Origin: Pyrus communis
Lineage: Eukaryota; Streptophyta; Magnoliopsida; Rosales; Rosaceae
NCBI RefSeq assembly: GCF_963583255.1
Contig: NC_084807.1
Location: 23,705,572-23,769,571, forward strand
DNA: 64,000 bases
Direction of reading: 5' to 3'
Made by a program: the position numbers and the translations under genes. Position 1 is the stretch's first letter; each line of letters starts with the position of its first letter. A model generated the notes under the pieces. The model did no database searches and was not told where the DNA came from. It saw only the letters and a list, made by a program, of their open reading frames with translations. Positions 26,036 to 40,084 of the stretch are shown piece after piece.

Positions 26036-27238
26036 TCAACTAATAGTACTATCAAATCAAAGTAAACTGAAATCAAAATAGAAATGCATTTGGCTCTTCA
26101 ATGGATGAGAAGGAATTCCTTCTCAATTTATTATGTGGCTAATTTACGAAATGTTGTTTTTGTGATTGAAATTGTTCATATTATAAATTACTCTGTAAAT
26201 ATCTATCTGTAAAAAATAGTCACTTAAATATGAGATCATTTAATGATCGGAATGTATAAAAATAAGTGGACGGATTCAGTAAATAAACCGTTTATCTATT
26301 TGTTACAATTGATTGACTAAACAACCTTAATTTTTATTGATTTTTTGTACAAATAATCTTTACGTAATGATTTATATATAATATAAACAATTTCTATCAT
26401 AAGCACGGAAATTTATGAATCAGCTACTTAAAAATTTGAGAAAAAAACTCAATCTAAATTGGGCCATGTCTTTCTCATTAATTATTAATTAAACAAACAA
26501 ATCCGAGTTTGATTACATGGATAAAAAAATAATATAAACTCCAAAGGTAGCTTTTGCTTGCTGGTAATACATGTGCCTCTCATATGGGTTTTTACAACGA
26601 GGTGTTAGTATGTTAAAAAAATAAATGATTTTTTAGAAATCTTTATTTGTGTGACACTCTCTGTTTTACGCTCCTCCAAAATTTAGTAGGATTTGGAGCT
26701 CTGGAAATGGTAGCTTAATCTTTTCTTATTCTTGTAGTGATTAGTCTTGGTATTTTTATAATTAATATCTGCAGACGTGTTACGTTGTACACTTTCTTTG
26801 TAGATATTGAGATGCTATGATTTTTATTTAATACGTTTATTTAAAGTTGATCACTTTTACTGCACACACTTACTATTGTTTTATTTTCAATCTTTTATTC
26901 GTACTTTTTACACATCACTATTATGTTATAGTTTCGTCACTTTTCAAGTTTGCATAGCAATGCCGCGATTGTGATGTTCACATGAATATCCAAGTCAAGA
27001 TGCATTAGTGTTGTCTCTACCATGTATACATGGTAAAGACAACACTAAGACAATTGTCTCCTATAATACATGGTAGAGACAACACTAAGACAATTGACTC
27101 TTGCGGTCCATACATGTTCATTATAATTCCCTACAATATGAAGCAAATAGAGAAACAACCTCAAACATTTGTGTGCTTAATTCTCTATTATAGAACGATT
27201 AAATAAAATTACGTGAGCGCATATGATCGATGAGGAAC
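26036..27238. other. Gene-free AT-rich stretch
   Basis: No gene or complete element is seen. The only structure is the palindrome at 27005-27048 and the repeat of its right half just downstream. Confidence 0.55.
27005..27048. repeat. 44-base near-perfect palindrome
   Basis: Two 22-base halves are inverted copies with a single mismatch and no spacer, centred on CATGTATACATG. The right half, with a few more bases, is repeated at 27069-27096 (CATGGTAGAGACAACACTAA). Confidence 0.8.
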
Positions 27239-28444
<1,206 letters not shown>

Positions 28445-28617
28445 TCAGCTGGGCTGAATCCAGCAGCACGTCCGGCTCCAATTATTTTAATGTTCAGACA
28501 TGTAGGTATGCTATGATTATCATAATTCAAACATGTGCTTTTTTTTTTTGGACAAAAAAAAAAAAAGAAAAAAAAAAAAGCTCATGAGCTAGTTGAGAGC
28601 CATAGGCTTTTATTATT

Positions 28618-29585
28618 GGGTATATTATCAATTTCCCCCCTGAACTTGTGACCATTGGCCAATTTCCCCCCTGAACTTTAATTTTGGCCAATTTCCCCCC
28701 TCAACTCTCATAATTAGTCAATTCCCCCCCTGAACTTTAATTTGGCCAATTTCCCCCCTCAACTCTCAAAATTAGTCAATTTGCACCCTACTGTTAATTT
28801 TTTTTTATTTTAATTTTCCATCTATTCTTTTCTTAATTTTCAATCTTTCTAATAGCTTCCAACAAAGTACTAAAATTAACATAAACTCACCTGCATAATA
28901 TAGGGTAAAATGTACAAAAACATAATACAGTTAGTATGTGACATGGGTTGATTATAAGAAAAAGTTATGAATCGGGTTTAAAGCATGTAGAAGAAGAAAT
29001 AATAACAAAAAGAAATAATAATCCTAAACTCATGGATCAAACCTATTTCAATAAAATGGGTTATTCTTAATAAGGAGTCGAAAATTATGAATAGACTAGC
29101 CATTTTTTTACTAAAGCTCGATTCTCCGCAATTTACTTGAACTTAGCTTTCACTTTTATAAAGAAAATTGTATTCACATACAAAAATTTACACATCAATC
29201 CTTTTTGTTATCAATTTTGTATAGTCAAAAATCAAATAAAATTACTTCATACTGATTTATTATGACTAATAATACTATCTATGATAAATTGTAAAATTCT
29301 AAATTTTAATCTATTTGTAATAGGATAAAGATATAGGAACATGATTAACATACATCTTATTTAGTTTCTTACACACACTTGTTTAATTATGATCAAATTA
29401 AAAATTTAACAGTAGGGTGCAAATTGACTAATTATAAGAGTTGAGGGGGGAAATTGGCTAAATTAAAGTTGAGGGGGGAAATTGACTAATCATGAGAGTT
29501 CAGGGGGGAAATTGGCCAAAATTAAAGTTGAGGGGGGAAATTGGCTAATGGTCACAAGTTCAGGGGGGAAATTGATAATATACCC
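28618..29585. mobile_element. MULE-type non-autonomous element, 968 bp
   Basis: The terminal inverted repeats begin GGGTATATTATCAATTTC and extend well over 100 bases. They are composed of four to five tandem copies of AATTTCCCCCCTGAACTT-type units on the left and the inverted set on the right. A perfect 9 bp duplication TTTATTATT flanks it (28609-28617 and 29586-29594), as expected for Mutator-like elements. The centre is AT-rich and non-coding. Confidence 0.9.
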
Positions 29586-29655
29586 TTTATTATTTCCTAA
29601 TGTTTTCAAAAGTCATCATTGGAGTAGCAGACAACAAACTAGTTTGCCTTATTAA

Positions 29656-30134
29656 AAGTAAATTGTAGTAATAGTCTTTTAACTTTTATTCAATTGAAGC
29701 AATTATTTTTAAACTAAAAATCTATTACTATTGGTCCCTTAACTCATTAAAATGTATAGCTATGGTCTTTTTTTGTCAACTCCGTTAGAACTTCCATCAA
29801 AATGAGTCACGTATCATCTGCATGTAAGGTTAAATCAAGTGGCAAATATGGAAAATCATATAAGAAAAATTGTATCAATGGTCCCTTAACTTTAATTCAA
29901 ATGAAAAAATGGTCCCTCAACTTTAACTCAATTGGAGCAATGGTTCCTCAACTTTAACTCAATTGTAGCAATGGTCTTTTCAACATAACTCATTTTGATA
30001 GAATTTTGACAGAGTTGACGAAAATGACTATAACTACACATTTTGATAAGTTGAGAGACCAATAGTAATGACTTTTAGTTGAGAAATCATTACTCCAATT
30101 TAATTAAAATTGAGGAATCTTTGCTAAAATTTAC
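29656..30134. mobile_element. MULE-type MITE, second locus of the 20592 family
   Basis: It opens AGTAAATTGTAGTAATAG and closes with the inverse. The interior contains repeated GGTCCCTCAACTTTAACTC phrases. It lies 70 bases from the 968 bp MULE-type element and separates the subtilase pseudogene pieces. Confidence 0.7.
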
Positions 30135-30164
30135 TTCCCTTACTGATTACAAGTTGGCTGAGGA

Positions 30165-30663
<499 letters not shown>

Positions 30664-31671
30664 AAATGGTTAAACCCTTTATCAAACATTTTTTGTACAC
30701 CGTAATTCGTGCTGATGGCACCGCCCCTCTTGATGTCCCCGTCCCCAAACCATCTAGACTTGCATTGTTGACCAAGTTCCCTGCTGCTATTGGTGCAGCG
30801 AGTCTCATGGCCATGGGTGTCTCTTGGAGATTGGGCATCACATACGTCAAATCCTTTAGCACGGTAATAAAGTGCCCCAATAACTTTACTGTTCAGATAT
30901 CGTATAAATTAGGTTCAAGATAAATGGGAATAATGATAGGACAATCTAGTGTGGCTTACTTGTAGCAAGTAAAACTACCAGAGCTTTGGAATGTGCCTTT
31001 CCAGCTTGTGGGTGGTGGACCAAATCCAGTGTCATTAAAGCTGTCAGATACCGGCCAAGTTCCAGAGTCAAGCACTCCTATGATGATCATATCACCTTTG
31101 TTTACATAGTTGCTTCTCGACACTGTTTCCGGAAACCCAATGAAGTCCCACGACCTTATGTGGAGCTGCTGCCTCTTTTAACTTGGAAAAAAAGGCACCA
31201 CACCATCCATTCCTATACATGTGTACATTCAAATAAACATTTTTTTGTTATTTATAAAATATGTGTGCGTCGGTATGTGTATTAATTAAAACGAAAAGGG
31301 AGAGGCTGAACAAATATTAATCTGCCATTTTTGTGCTTCTTCGTCTGTTAGCTTGGCAGCATACAAAGCCAGTGAAGCTGCTACTGTAGGTGTGCAGTAG
31401 CAGACATTTTTGTGCCATATCATTAATTATAAAATTGCTGCCAACTACGATTTGTAGCATGTTTACGTGAACATGCAATGTGGTAGGGGAAATCTCGCGC
31501 TTTGGCTTGTCGCCCATGTACACAATATAAAACCTGCAACATTTGTCGAATATCAACATCATAACTAATAGTCAAGACTTAAAAAGCCAATTATAGAAAA
31601 AGAAATGAAGAAAAAAAAAATCGCATGCCTTTCGGGCATCGTCGTGAGGAGCTGAACGAGTAACATCAACA
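30664..31671 (-). pseudogene. Subtilase pseudogene, 5' half (exons 1-5)
   Basis: Exon 1 end (31671-31628) reads VDVTRSAPHDDARK. Exon 2 (about 31538-31440) reads YIVYMGDKPK. Exon 3 (about 31430-31320) reads LLLHTYSSSFTGF. Exon 4 (about 31215-30980) and the start of exon 5 (about 30890-30690, ending SLDGLGTGTSRGAVPSARITVY) follow. Frames are broken in exons 3 to 5. Intron 1 again starts with GC (AAAG|GCATGC). It is cut off inside exon 1 by the copia fragment and inside exon 5 by the next pseudogene copy. Confidence 0.85.
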
Positions 31672-31920
31672 ATCAAAGTGCAGGTTATTGGATATGAATG
31701 TAAATGACATGTGCTGTGCGCATGGTATTAGATAAGAATGTAAGACATGTGCTGGATTCTTTGACAATTTAATGGCTGAGATGTAATCGCAATGAATCAC
31801 CGTTGGTTTGCATTGACCATAATTAAGCTGCTCCAAAATCCTTCCTAGCCACATAGCTTGGCAAGCACTGGATGCAGTAGCAATGAACTCGGCCTCGGTA
31901 GTTGAAAGAGTGACTATTGG

Positions 31921-32433
31921 CTATTTCTTTGAAGACCAAGACACTGCACTTGAACTCAGAATAAAAACATACACAGACGTGCTCTTTCTATCATTCTGAT
32001 CACCAGTGTAGTAGTCACTACCTGTGTAGCCAACAAGTTCCTTAGTTCCTCCCTTCTTGTAAAACGGTCCAAAACTGATTGTGCCCTTCACATACCTCAA
32101 CACCCTTTTTGCTGCTTGCAAATGAGTCTTAGTGGGTCGTTCCATGTATCTGCTAATTACACTTACTACAAACATCAAATCGGGACGAGTGGCAATCAAG
32201 TACATAAGGCTTCCCACGATCTGTTTGTAAAATGTCCCATCGACTCTTACTCCATCTTCATCCTTAGTAAGCTTAAAGCCATGAACCATTGGATTGTGCA
32301 CTAGATTACACTGGTCCATATTGAATCTTTCCAAAACCTCCTGAGCATACTTCCGTTGACGGATGAATATATCATCCATCCTTTGCAAAACTTCAATCCC
32401 AAGAAAGTACCTCATCTTACCAAGGTCAGTCAT
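31921..32433 (-). pseudogene. Copia reverse transcriptase/RNase H junction fragment
   Basis: A 170-codon frame starts MTDLGKMRYFLGIEV and includes QRKYAQEVLERF, GSLMYLIATRPDL and a degraded GYTGSDYYTGDQNDRKSTS, the start of RNase H. A continuation lies at 31854-31666. The catalytic YVDD box is not included. Confidence 0.85.
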
Positions 32434-32439
32434 GTCAAA

Positions 32440-32706
32440 TTCATCGCCACTTCATTTCGTAGATCCAACCGTTGGATCGGAATGAAATTTTAGTATGTTG
32501 TTCTAGAAGCATAAGGTGAACTACAAATAGCTTGATCCCTTCGTTTAGGGTACGTAGGCAGTCTAACCAGGATGTTAGATGCAGCCATAAATTAAACAAA
32601 ATGATTATTATTTTTTTGTATGGTTAGTTAGAATTATAATTAACCATTGTTTTATTATGGCCTACCTATGTGTTTGGCTTCCGAATTAGAAATTTCGAGT
32701 CGTTAC
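32440..32706. repeat. LTR-like fragment inserted in the copia remnant
   Basis: It includes AGCTTGATCCCTTCGTTTAG-like and GGGTACGTAGGCAGTCTAA phrases and ends TTTCGAGTCGTTACA. The same phrases occur at about 47090-47170, in the 46733-47403 segment that ends GGGCGGGGCGTTACA. The family is not identified. Confidence 0.5.
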
Positions 32707-32850
32707 ACTTGCTCTTTTGGGACATTCCCACTGAAAATGACCTAACTCATGACAATTATAACACTTTAGGGTAGATAAACCTACCCCTTCCTCGATAAGA
32801 ACCTCTACCACCACCTCTTCCTCCTTGTTGGGGTCCGTGAGTGATCTAAA

Positions 32851-33106
32851 GGGCTTGTTCATCCACAGTGTAACAGAGTCATGGATCTTAAGATCTTCTC
32901 AATGATCACCACATCCTCCATCCTTTTGCCATGAATTCTCATCTTATTAGCTGTGATGAGAGTTCTCATGGATCTCAAGGGTTTGTTCATCCACAGTGTA
33001 ACAGAGTCATGGATCTCAAGATCTTCTCAATGATCACCACATCCTCCATCCTTTTGCCATGAATTCTCATCTTATTAGCTGTGATGGGGTCCGTGAGTCA
33101 TTCATC
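32851..33106. repeat. 128 bp tandem duplication
   Basis: Two adjacent copies starting GGGCTTGTTCATCCACAG (32851) and GGGTTTGTTCATCCACAG (32979) share nearly all of about 105 bases. The duplication lies in the gag region of the copia remnant. Confidence 0.8.
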
Positions 33107-33200
33107 GATTCCCCAGCTTTCATGTGCAACACTTTAAACTCCTTGCGAAGAGCTTGGAGTTGAGCACGCTTAACTCGTGCTGTCCCTTGGTACTTCTACT

Positions 33201-33428
33201 TTAAAGAATCCAAATATCCTTTGATGTGTCCTTTTTCAATATTGTCTCCAAAATGGATCGATCAATGGCTTGGAATAGATAGTTCTTAGCCTTTAGATAC
33301 TTCAACTTTTGATCCTCAATCACCTTATTCTGTCGCTCAGTTAGATCTGTCCCTTCCGCTGCTGCAGAGATCCCAGTTTCCACCAAACTCCAATACTCCT
33401 TTGAATGCAGAAAATTCTCCATAAGCAT
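33201..33428 (-). pseudogene. Copia gag fragment
   Basis: A 75-codon frame contains EYWSLVETGI and KYLKAKNYLFQAIDRSILETI, the UBN2-type gag core of copia elements. It ends prematurely after DIWIL, where the family usually continues. Confidence 0.75.
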
Positions 33429-33863
33429 GCTCCAGTGATCGTAATGTCCATCAAACCGTGGGATAGCAAGCTACACAAAACTGCTTTCGCTTATCATGTT
33501 GTTCCTTCACGCTAAAGTCTGTGGTACGAACTATTGGTCAGGCCCCGTGACGAGGCTCTGATACTAGATGTTAGAACCAAGTACAACGACAAAGAACTTT
33601 GCAAAAACAAAGCACAATAACTCTCAGATGTAGGGATAATTTCTTATTGAATTAAAAAACAATCATGGCTATTAAATAGCCTTACATCAAAACAAAAGGG
33701 GAAACAACAACCCATGACTTTACAGTCCTAGAATCGTGGTGCATGACTAAGTCCAAACAGAAAATAACTTGTCCCTTAAGAGTAGGGATTATTATGCAGA
33801 ATTCAACCACTACAAACCTAAAAACAAGGAAACCTTAACCCTATCAGCTAGAAGATCCTAACA

Positions 33864-36800
33864 ACTTTAACACTATGCACATGGGGTTGGTAGCTTACTC
33901 TCTAAGCCATTGTATTAGAAGGGTTTAAAAGGGCTTTTCCCTCCATGTATTGTGTAAGAGTGTATATGCAATTACAGAGAAAGGAAATAGAAATTCTTTG
34001 AGATTCATAGCTTTTCTTCTAAACTTTTCTTCTTCTTCGTATGATTTGTGAGTTGATTTCTGTTTCCTCAGTATGTTAAGGCAGGTGAAGCTGAGAAGCA
34101 TGAGAAACCATTGAACTAGAGCTATTAGGGTTTCGTGGAAGCCTGGAAGTTGAGCAAGAAAAAGAAAAAGATGAACAGAATCTATCTTCTCAGCCAACAA
34201 CTTCATCGGCTATTTATAGTTTTATACTGAGTTTGTAAACCAGTAATTTACATTTGCCAATTGCCATGCTATTTTTTTTCTTGGAAAACATTTAAAATGC
34301 ATTAATTTTCACACGTTGTATTGTACCCGTCTTTGATTTTGTGCATCAATATTTGCATTTTGCCATATTTAGGCATAAAGTCAACACCCTAGTCCTGAAT
34401 TTTGCCATGTCTTTCCGTCTTGTTATTGTTGTCAGATTACTCATTTATTTTTGCTAAGCTTATCAAGTTTGAATTTTGAAACTGGATCCTGAAACAGGTT
34501 AATATTATTAAAAGTATCAAGAAAGCGTGTATGTTTGATGAACGAAAAAAATGAAAAGATACCGTGTATAGTATACTAATGCACTTTGATAATGTCACAC
34601 GTGAAAAATAAAAAGGAAAATGCTAGCAACTGCCCTTTGAATTTAGCGGCTCAATCCGACTTATCTTTTGACTTTCAAATTGTTTATGAATCATTTTAAT
34701 CCTTTAAACAGTTAGCAATGCCCCTTGAATTTGGGGCATTCTTTATCCTTTGAACTTTCAAATTGGTTCTGAGTTTTAATAATTATTTTAAACATGACTA
34801 TTAACTCTCTTGATTAATTTTGTAAATGCTTTCAACTGACAGAAAACATGATAAATGAAGATGATAGAGGTAATTTAGAACATTAATAATAATGGGCGCT
34901 TGTAAATTCGTAACAAAAATTGAAAAAAATATTACGAGTTCATGAAACATCGCTAAGTTTCTTCAAAAGAAATGGTAACTGGCATTCCTTTGTTCTTTCT
35001 ACCGACTAGATAAAATTAATAGTCAACCGATATGATTAAACATGACTGCATAAGCAATGTCGGATCCAGGATTCTAATATCAAATGGCCCTAACCAAGAT
35101 ATGTTAGGCGTTAGTCGGCCGGTGGGTTAGAACCAAGCACCTATTCGTCTAGACAGGGCCTATGGGAATTTAAGTAAATTTATTATATATTATATAAATA
35201 AGTGCCTATTTACACTTTAAAAAAAATATACTTGTATTGAGAGTTTGGTATGAGATGAAAGTTCAAGTGTTTACGATTTCGTAGTATTTTACGAAATATT
35301 TTCAGAGATCGTTTGAATTTATATTGAGTTAAAAAAAAATAACGGTGTCAAACTTATGATATGAAAAGTATTGGATGAGTAGTACACCATCACTTTAATA
35401 TTTGATTAAGTTTAATGATATGAGATGAAAGTTCAAGTGCTTACGAGTTCCTAGTACTTTACGAAATATTTTCAAAGATCGTTTTATAGTGAGTTTTAGA
35501 AAAATAACTGTGTCAAACTTATGATATGAAAAGTATTGGATGAGTAATACACCATCTCTTTATTAATAAAATGTTAGGCACAACCTGATTAGACAACAAT
35601 TAAAAAAATGAAGCGAGAAGGTCTTTCTTTTTCATTGGAACCAATGTCCAAGAACAGCAAAGCCATGGTGGTCTTCTCTGTGTTGCTCTCCCTATAAATT
35701 AGATATTTCTTCTTGGTTCAAAGCTTTTGTTTCACAATATATGCACGCCCAGACAGTTGAGTGGTCCTTGGAGGTCCTCACATGCACTTGTTCAGACTTT
35801 TGAGGGGTCCCGAAACCACCAAAGTCCATGAATAGTCCACCCCTATACATGAGTGTGTGGAGAGAGAATAGTGTGCGTGATAGGAAACCCTAATAGAGCC
35901 TTTCTCTGGTCTACAAACATATGCCCTAAGGCCATCTCCAATTGAGAGATCTAAAGGGCCAAAATTTGGCCTGAATTGTACAAAATTCATTTCCAACTGA
36001 AAGCTTGGCTACAATTTAATGGAGTCCATCAGGTTAAAACATGGCCAAAGAGTTATCGCCCTAGCCAAGCTTTGCCTGATGCTCAGCCCGTTTGCTGGGG
36101 CCCAGCAACAACAGCTGCAAATCCAATGGTTGGGCTCAAAAGAGTTTGACCTTCTCCTTCTTCTTCCCTGCCTTCCCAGCAACCCAAGAATCTTTCTCTC
36201 ATCTTTCTTCTCCAAACGATAAAATTTGAGCAGCAAATTATCACAGTATCAAAAATCAGAACCAAAAAAGGAGAAAGAAAACAGTAGATTCAGTACCAAG
36301 ATTAAGAACCCAGGTAAACAGGGGTAGCTAATTCCTGGTCTTTGCCATAGTTTGCAACGGAGCTTTTCTGGGTTTCAGGCAAAGTCCTAATTCTTGACAT
36401 AGTTTCGTCGATTTGCGGTGGTTTGTAGCGAAGCTTTCTGGGTTTCTTAACAGCTGAGTGGACGAAAGAGTGCATGCACCTCAAAAACCCACGAGGGAAA
36501 TCATGCTTTTCTATTTAGACAAAAACATGGCATGATTTGACCATATTTTACTTAATTAGAAAACATGATTTGGAGTCGGATTTAGCTTTGATTACTTAAT
36601 CAGAAAAAAGTTCAAGATACAGACCGTATATTATAGGTATTTTAATTGAAAAAGATGCGCAGCTCTTAGAAATAAATTATGTTTGTAGACTGTAAATCAG
36701 GACCCCTTTTTAAAAACATGATTCTACTTAATTTTTACCATCTTGGCTTATTTTAATCCATTTTCTCACATTCTATTCATCTTAAAAAATCATGTTCCGA

Positions 36801-36930
36801 GAACTTTATTTTCATATGATTTAAGTAGTATTTAATAAATTTAAAGAGTAAACCTAAAACTAATAAATGATTAAGAGACTATACATAGCCTCTGATCGGA
36901 GATGACTTAAGTCCACATTGAGAATGGGCT
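33864..36930. other. Three kilobases without a supported gene
   Basis: I find no known domain. A 93-codon minus-strand frame (34206-33925) lies just after a TATAAATAG on the same strand, but the ATG is too close to that box and the product is unrecognised. Positions 34625-34850 have two copies of a GCAATGCCC..TTGAATTT phrase. 35251-35590 is a tandem duplication. CCATCTCCAA near 35933 hints at a Tourist-like MITE end. Confidence 0.5.
35251..35590. repeat. 170 bp tandem duplication
   Basis: Two copies start TGAGATGAAAGTTCAAGTG at 35251 and 35421 and share TTTACGAAATATTTTCA and AAAGTATTGGATGAGTA. No coding meaning is seen. Confidence 0.8.
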
Positions 36931-37517
36931 TAAATTTTAGCATTTTTGTCACAAATGGTCCCTAAGATTAATTAAACTCATCATTTTGGTCCCTCACTTT
37001 AAAAAACAATCAATGTCGTCTTTGACATTCATTACCGCACATCAATTTGGTCATTCCATTAAGATTTCGTCAACTATTCTGTTAGTTTGTATGTGGGACT
37101 CGTAAATCCAATGAAATGGTGAAACGTGGATAACACAAAATAAGAATTTTTATTGCAAATTATCCCTGACATTGATCCAACTCCTCATTTTGATCTTTGA
37201 GTTTCAAAAATCGATAAATTTGGCCCCTGACTTTCAATACCGCATGTTAATTTAATCCTTTCATTAAAGTATCGTCATTATTTTTTGTCCTACTAATCCA
37301 ATCATATGGCATCACGTTGATTAGCTACAAGAAACTATTTTTTTAAGATTTAAAACTAAAAGTAAAATAAAAAAACTAATAACCAAAACTAAAAGAAAAA
37401 AAAAGTCATCGTCGTCTTCATCAGGGTATGCTTAAAAAAAAAAAAATAAATAAAGGAAGGCACCATGACACCACTAAAGTACTTGGCCTCCTGAATTCAC
37501 TCATCATTCTTTCTAGT

Positions 37518-38008
37518 TTGAGTAATTTATAGCAATGGTACCTCAACTTTAGTCAAATTGGAGCAATGATCCCTCAACTAAAAACTCATTATCATTGGTC
37601 CCTCAACTCATCAAAATATGTAGCTATGGTCCTTTATGTCAACTTCGTCAAAATTTTGTCAAAAAAAGTTATGTTGGAAGGACCATGGCTACAATTGGGA
37701 TCCCTTAACTCATAAAAACATGTAACTATAGTCGTTTTCGTCAACTTCGTCAAAATTTTGTCAAAAATGAGTTATATTGGAAGGACCATTGCTACAATTA
37801 GGTTAAATTTGAGGAACCATTGCTCCAATTGGGTTGAAACTAAGGGACCATTTCTCCAGTTGGATTAAAGTTGAGGGACCAATGATAATGGATTTTTAGT
37901 TGAAGGATCATAGCTGCACATTTTGATGAGTTAAGGGACCAATGACAATGAATTTTTAGCCTCCAATTGAGATAAAGTTAAGGAATCATTGCTACAATTT
38001 ACTCTTCT
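37518..38008. mobile_element. MULE-type MITE, third locus of the 20592 family
   Basis: It starts GAGTAATTTATAGCAATGG and ends CATTGCTACAATTTACTC. Flanks TTCTAGTTT and TTCTAGTTG form a 9 bp duplication with one mismatch. The interior repeats GGACCAT and CAACTTT phrases in both orientations. Confidence 0.75.
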
Positions 38009-38699
38009 AGTTGGTTATGATTTGATAATTTTATCGAATTTAGATTAAATTTTTTTGGGTAAATTACAAAAAACTACCTCAACTATTGGGGTCACGACAG
38101 TATCATACCTCATCTTCTAAAATTAACAATGTCATACAACATCTTTAGAATTTGGTCCAATGTTATACCTCAGTTAGCTTGTCCGTGAATTCTCCCGTTA
38201 AATGCTAACCTGGCTTAACCTGGGGCCCAGTTCCTCGCCCAGATGGATTCCACGTGGCGCCACACCCAATGTTTTCCCACCAAATGGCATCCACGTCAGA
38301 AAATATATTTGTTTTTTTTTTTTTTTTTTTTTTGGTAATTTGAATTTCAAATTTTCCCGCCAAAAATTAAGACAAATATGATTTACCATTTTAAGCACAG
38401 ATTATCATTGTTAACCTCAAATTAGAAAAATCTCACCCAAAAAATAATGATATAACCACAACAAAACAAGTGTATTCAAGCACAAACTACTCATCATTTC
38501 CAAGAAAAACATGAAATAGACCAAATTAAGCATAAAACCTGCTTAATTATCCAAAAATTCATAAACTTGTTCAAAAAACTACCAGAATTCATATAGCATC
38601 TCCAACCAACATTACAAAACCTACTAAATTCATAAAAACCTGCTACACCATCCATTCAATTACAAAATATGTGCTGGATGCATAAAACATGTTCTAACT

Positions 38700-39746
38700 T
38701 TACAATTCCTTTACAAAAAATAACCATCTATGCAAAAAAACGTGGCTGGATTGCTTAGATTGCACATGATCTCTGAAAACAAGCCCAAGTGTAAGAGTGG
38801 GATTCTTCATGTCTGTTTTCTCATTGAACTCTGGAAATCGCTTATGTTTTTTGCCTCCTTCATCATCTGAAGAGTGTACACTCTCAAGAGCATTAGAGTT
38901 ATAGTCTAGATCATCAACCACATTTTGTTCCACATTTGCAGTATGAAATTCTTCTTCCCTTTGCTCTTGTTCTCTATCTTGGCTTTGCTTAGATTACCTT
39001 GCACTTCTTTCCTCAAAATCATCTTCTTGAGCAGCTTCTTCATTCTCTTCTTCAACATGCCCCTCAAAACTAATAGGTACATCAAAGAATAATTCAACAT
39101 CCCCCTTCATACATCCTCCTCTTCTACCTCAGTATCCCCTTCTTCTACCTGAGTATCCTATTTTCCTACCTCAGCCACAGATTTCCCCTTATTCTCCTAT
39201 CGTCCTTCACAATTTCTCTCTTTCTGACCATTCCCAGAATCAACATTTATCTCTCTTACCTCAGTCACACATGTTTGCACTAGTTGAGATGTGCAACAAT
39301 CATCCACTTCTGGCCCTTCAATAGTTAGCAAGCTCTTAGATCTGATTGGTTTAACTGTTGTTGGCCCAACATCCCCCTCTGAACTACTTATCTCCTCAAT
39401 AACCAATTTACTTGACCACTAACTTCCATGGACTTCAGAAACTGTTGCTCTTGCGTTACGGCTTCTTCTGTCGTCAATTTTTCGATGTACATCTAATCAC
39501 TTTATCTTTTGGAATAAAATTGCACATGGGCAAAACATCGAAATCATTTTGAATCGACTTGAAACCATTGGAAAGGTCCATGTTGGGAATCTTGTAATAG
39601 TAGTTCATGAACTGCTCACTGTATCCAAGTGCCTCCACCATATCATTTATCATTGGCAGTGACATGAGGTCTTTATCACAGTTATCTATATATGTCACTT
39701 TTCCCCCGATGTAGAGGCCATAACTTATCTCCTCACCATGATGCAA
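38700..39746 (-). pseudogene. MULE transposase N-terminal remnant (PB1-like and DBD regions)
   Basis: The 39746-39474 frame begins MHHGEEISYGLYIGGKV and resembles the PB1-like domain that opens many plant MULE proteins (GG, a D-K-D acidic centre, then PMCNFIPKDKVI). Acidic linker frames follow (39406-39197, 39100-38906). The 38933-38700 frame has SNALESVHSSDDEGGKK and FPEFNEKTDMKNPTLTLG, the lead-in to the MuDR-type DNA-binding domain. The reading frame is broken between pieces and the DDE transposase and SWIM zinc finger are absent. Domain names rest on family resemblance. Confidence 0.7.
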
Positions 39747-40084
39747 TTCAATATATAATAGTTCTATATATACTGAAATTCACAAAAGCAAACCCTAATT
39801 AAAAGCCAACAACAAACAAAAGCAATTGCATTTTAACCTAAGAAACCATTCTATATGCAACTCATGCACAACATTCTATATGCAACTAATTGCATTTTAA
39901 AAGCCAACAACAAAAACCAATGCACAACATTCTATATGCAACTATATGAAATTGCAACAAACCACAACTATATGCAAATAGTCAAAGCACATTAACCATT
40001 TCTCAACAGGAATAAACAAAGCAATAAAGTAACAAACCACCTTATCTTCACAAGAATAAACAAAGCAAGAAAGCAACAAACCCA

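Larger units (their letters stand above)
31672..33863 (-). mobile_element. Truncated copia element with 5' LTR
   Basis: A single LTR (33569-33863, TG...CA, 295 bp) with an adjacent site resembling the initiator-tRNA PBS (GGCTCTGATACTA in plus) marks the 5' end. Gag (33428-33201), a zinc knuckle (CYNCHELGHFQWEC, about 32760-32715) and RT/RNase H pieces follow on the minus strand. Protease and integrase are missing, replaced by an LTR-like fragment. The 3' end runs directly into subtilase pseudogene exon 1 without a second LTR. This is a different lineage from the 10.3 kb element. Confidence 0.8.

Noticed and set aside
28618..29585. CRISPR-like array of regularly spaced C-run units
   Set aside because: The units invert at the other end and sit inside a TIR element with a 9 bp target duplication.
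32851..33106. CRISPR-like or regulatory repeat array
   Set aside because: It is a simple two-copy tandem duplication within a decayed gag region of a plant retroelement.
33925..34206. 93-residue minus-strand protein
   Set aside because: A TATAAATAG precedes it but is almost on top of the ATG, and no family or conserved motif is recognised.
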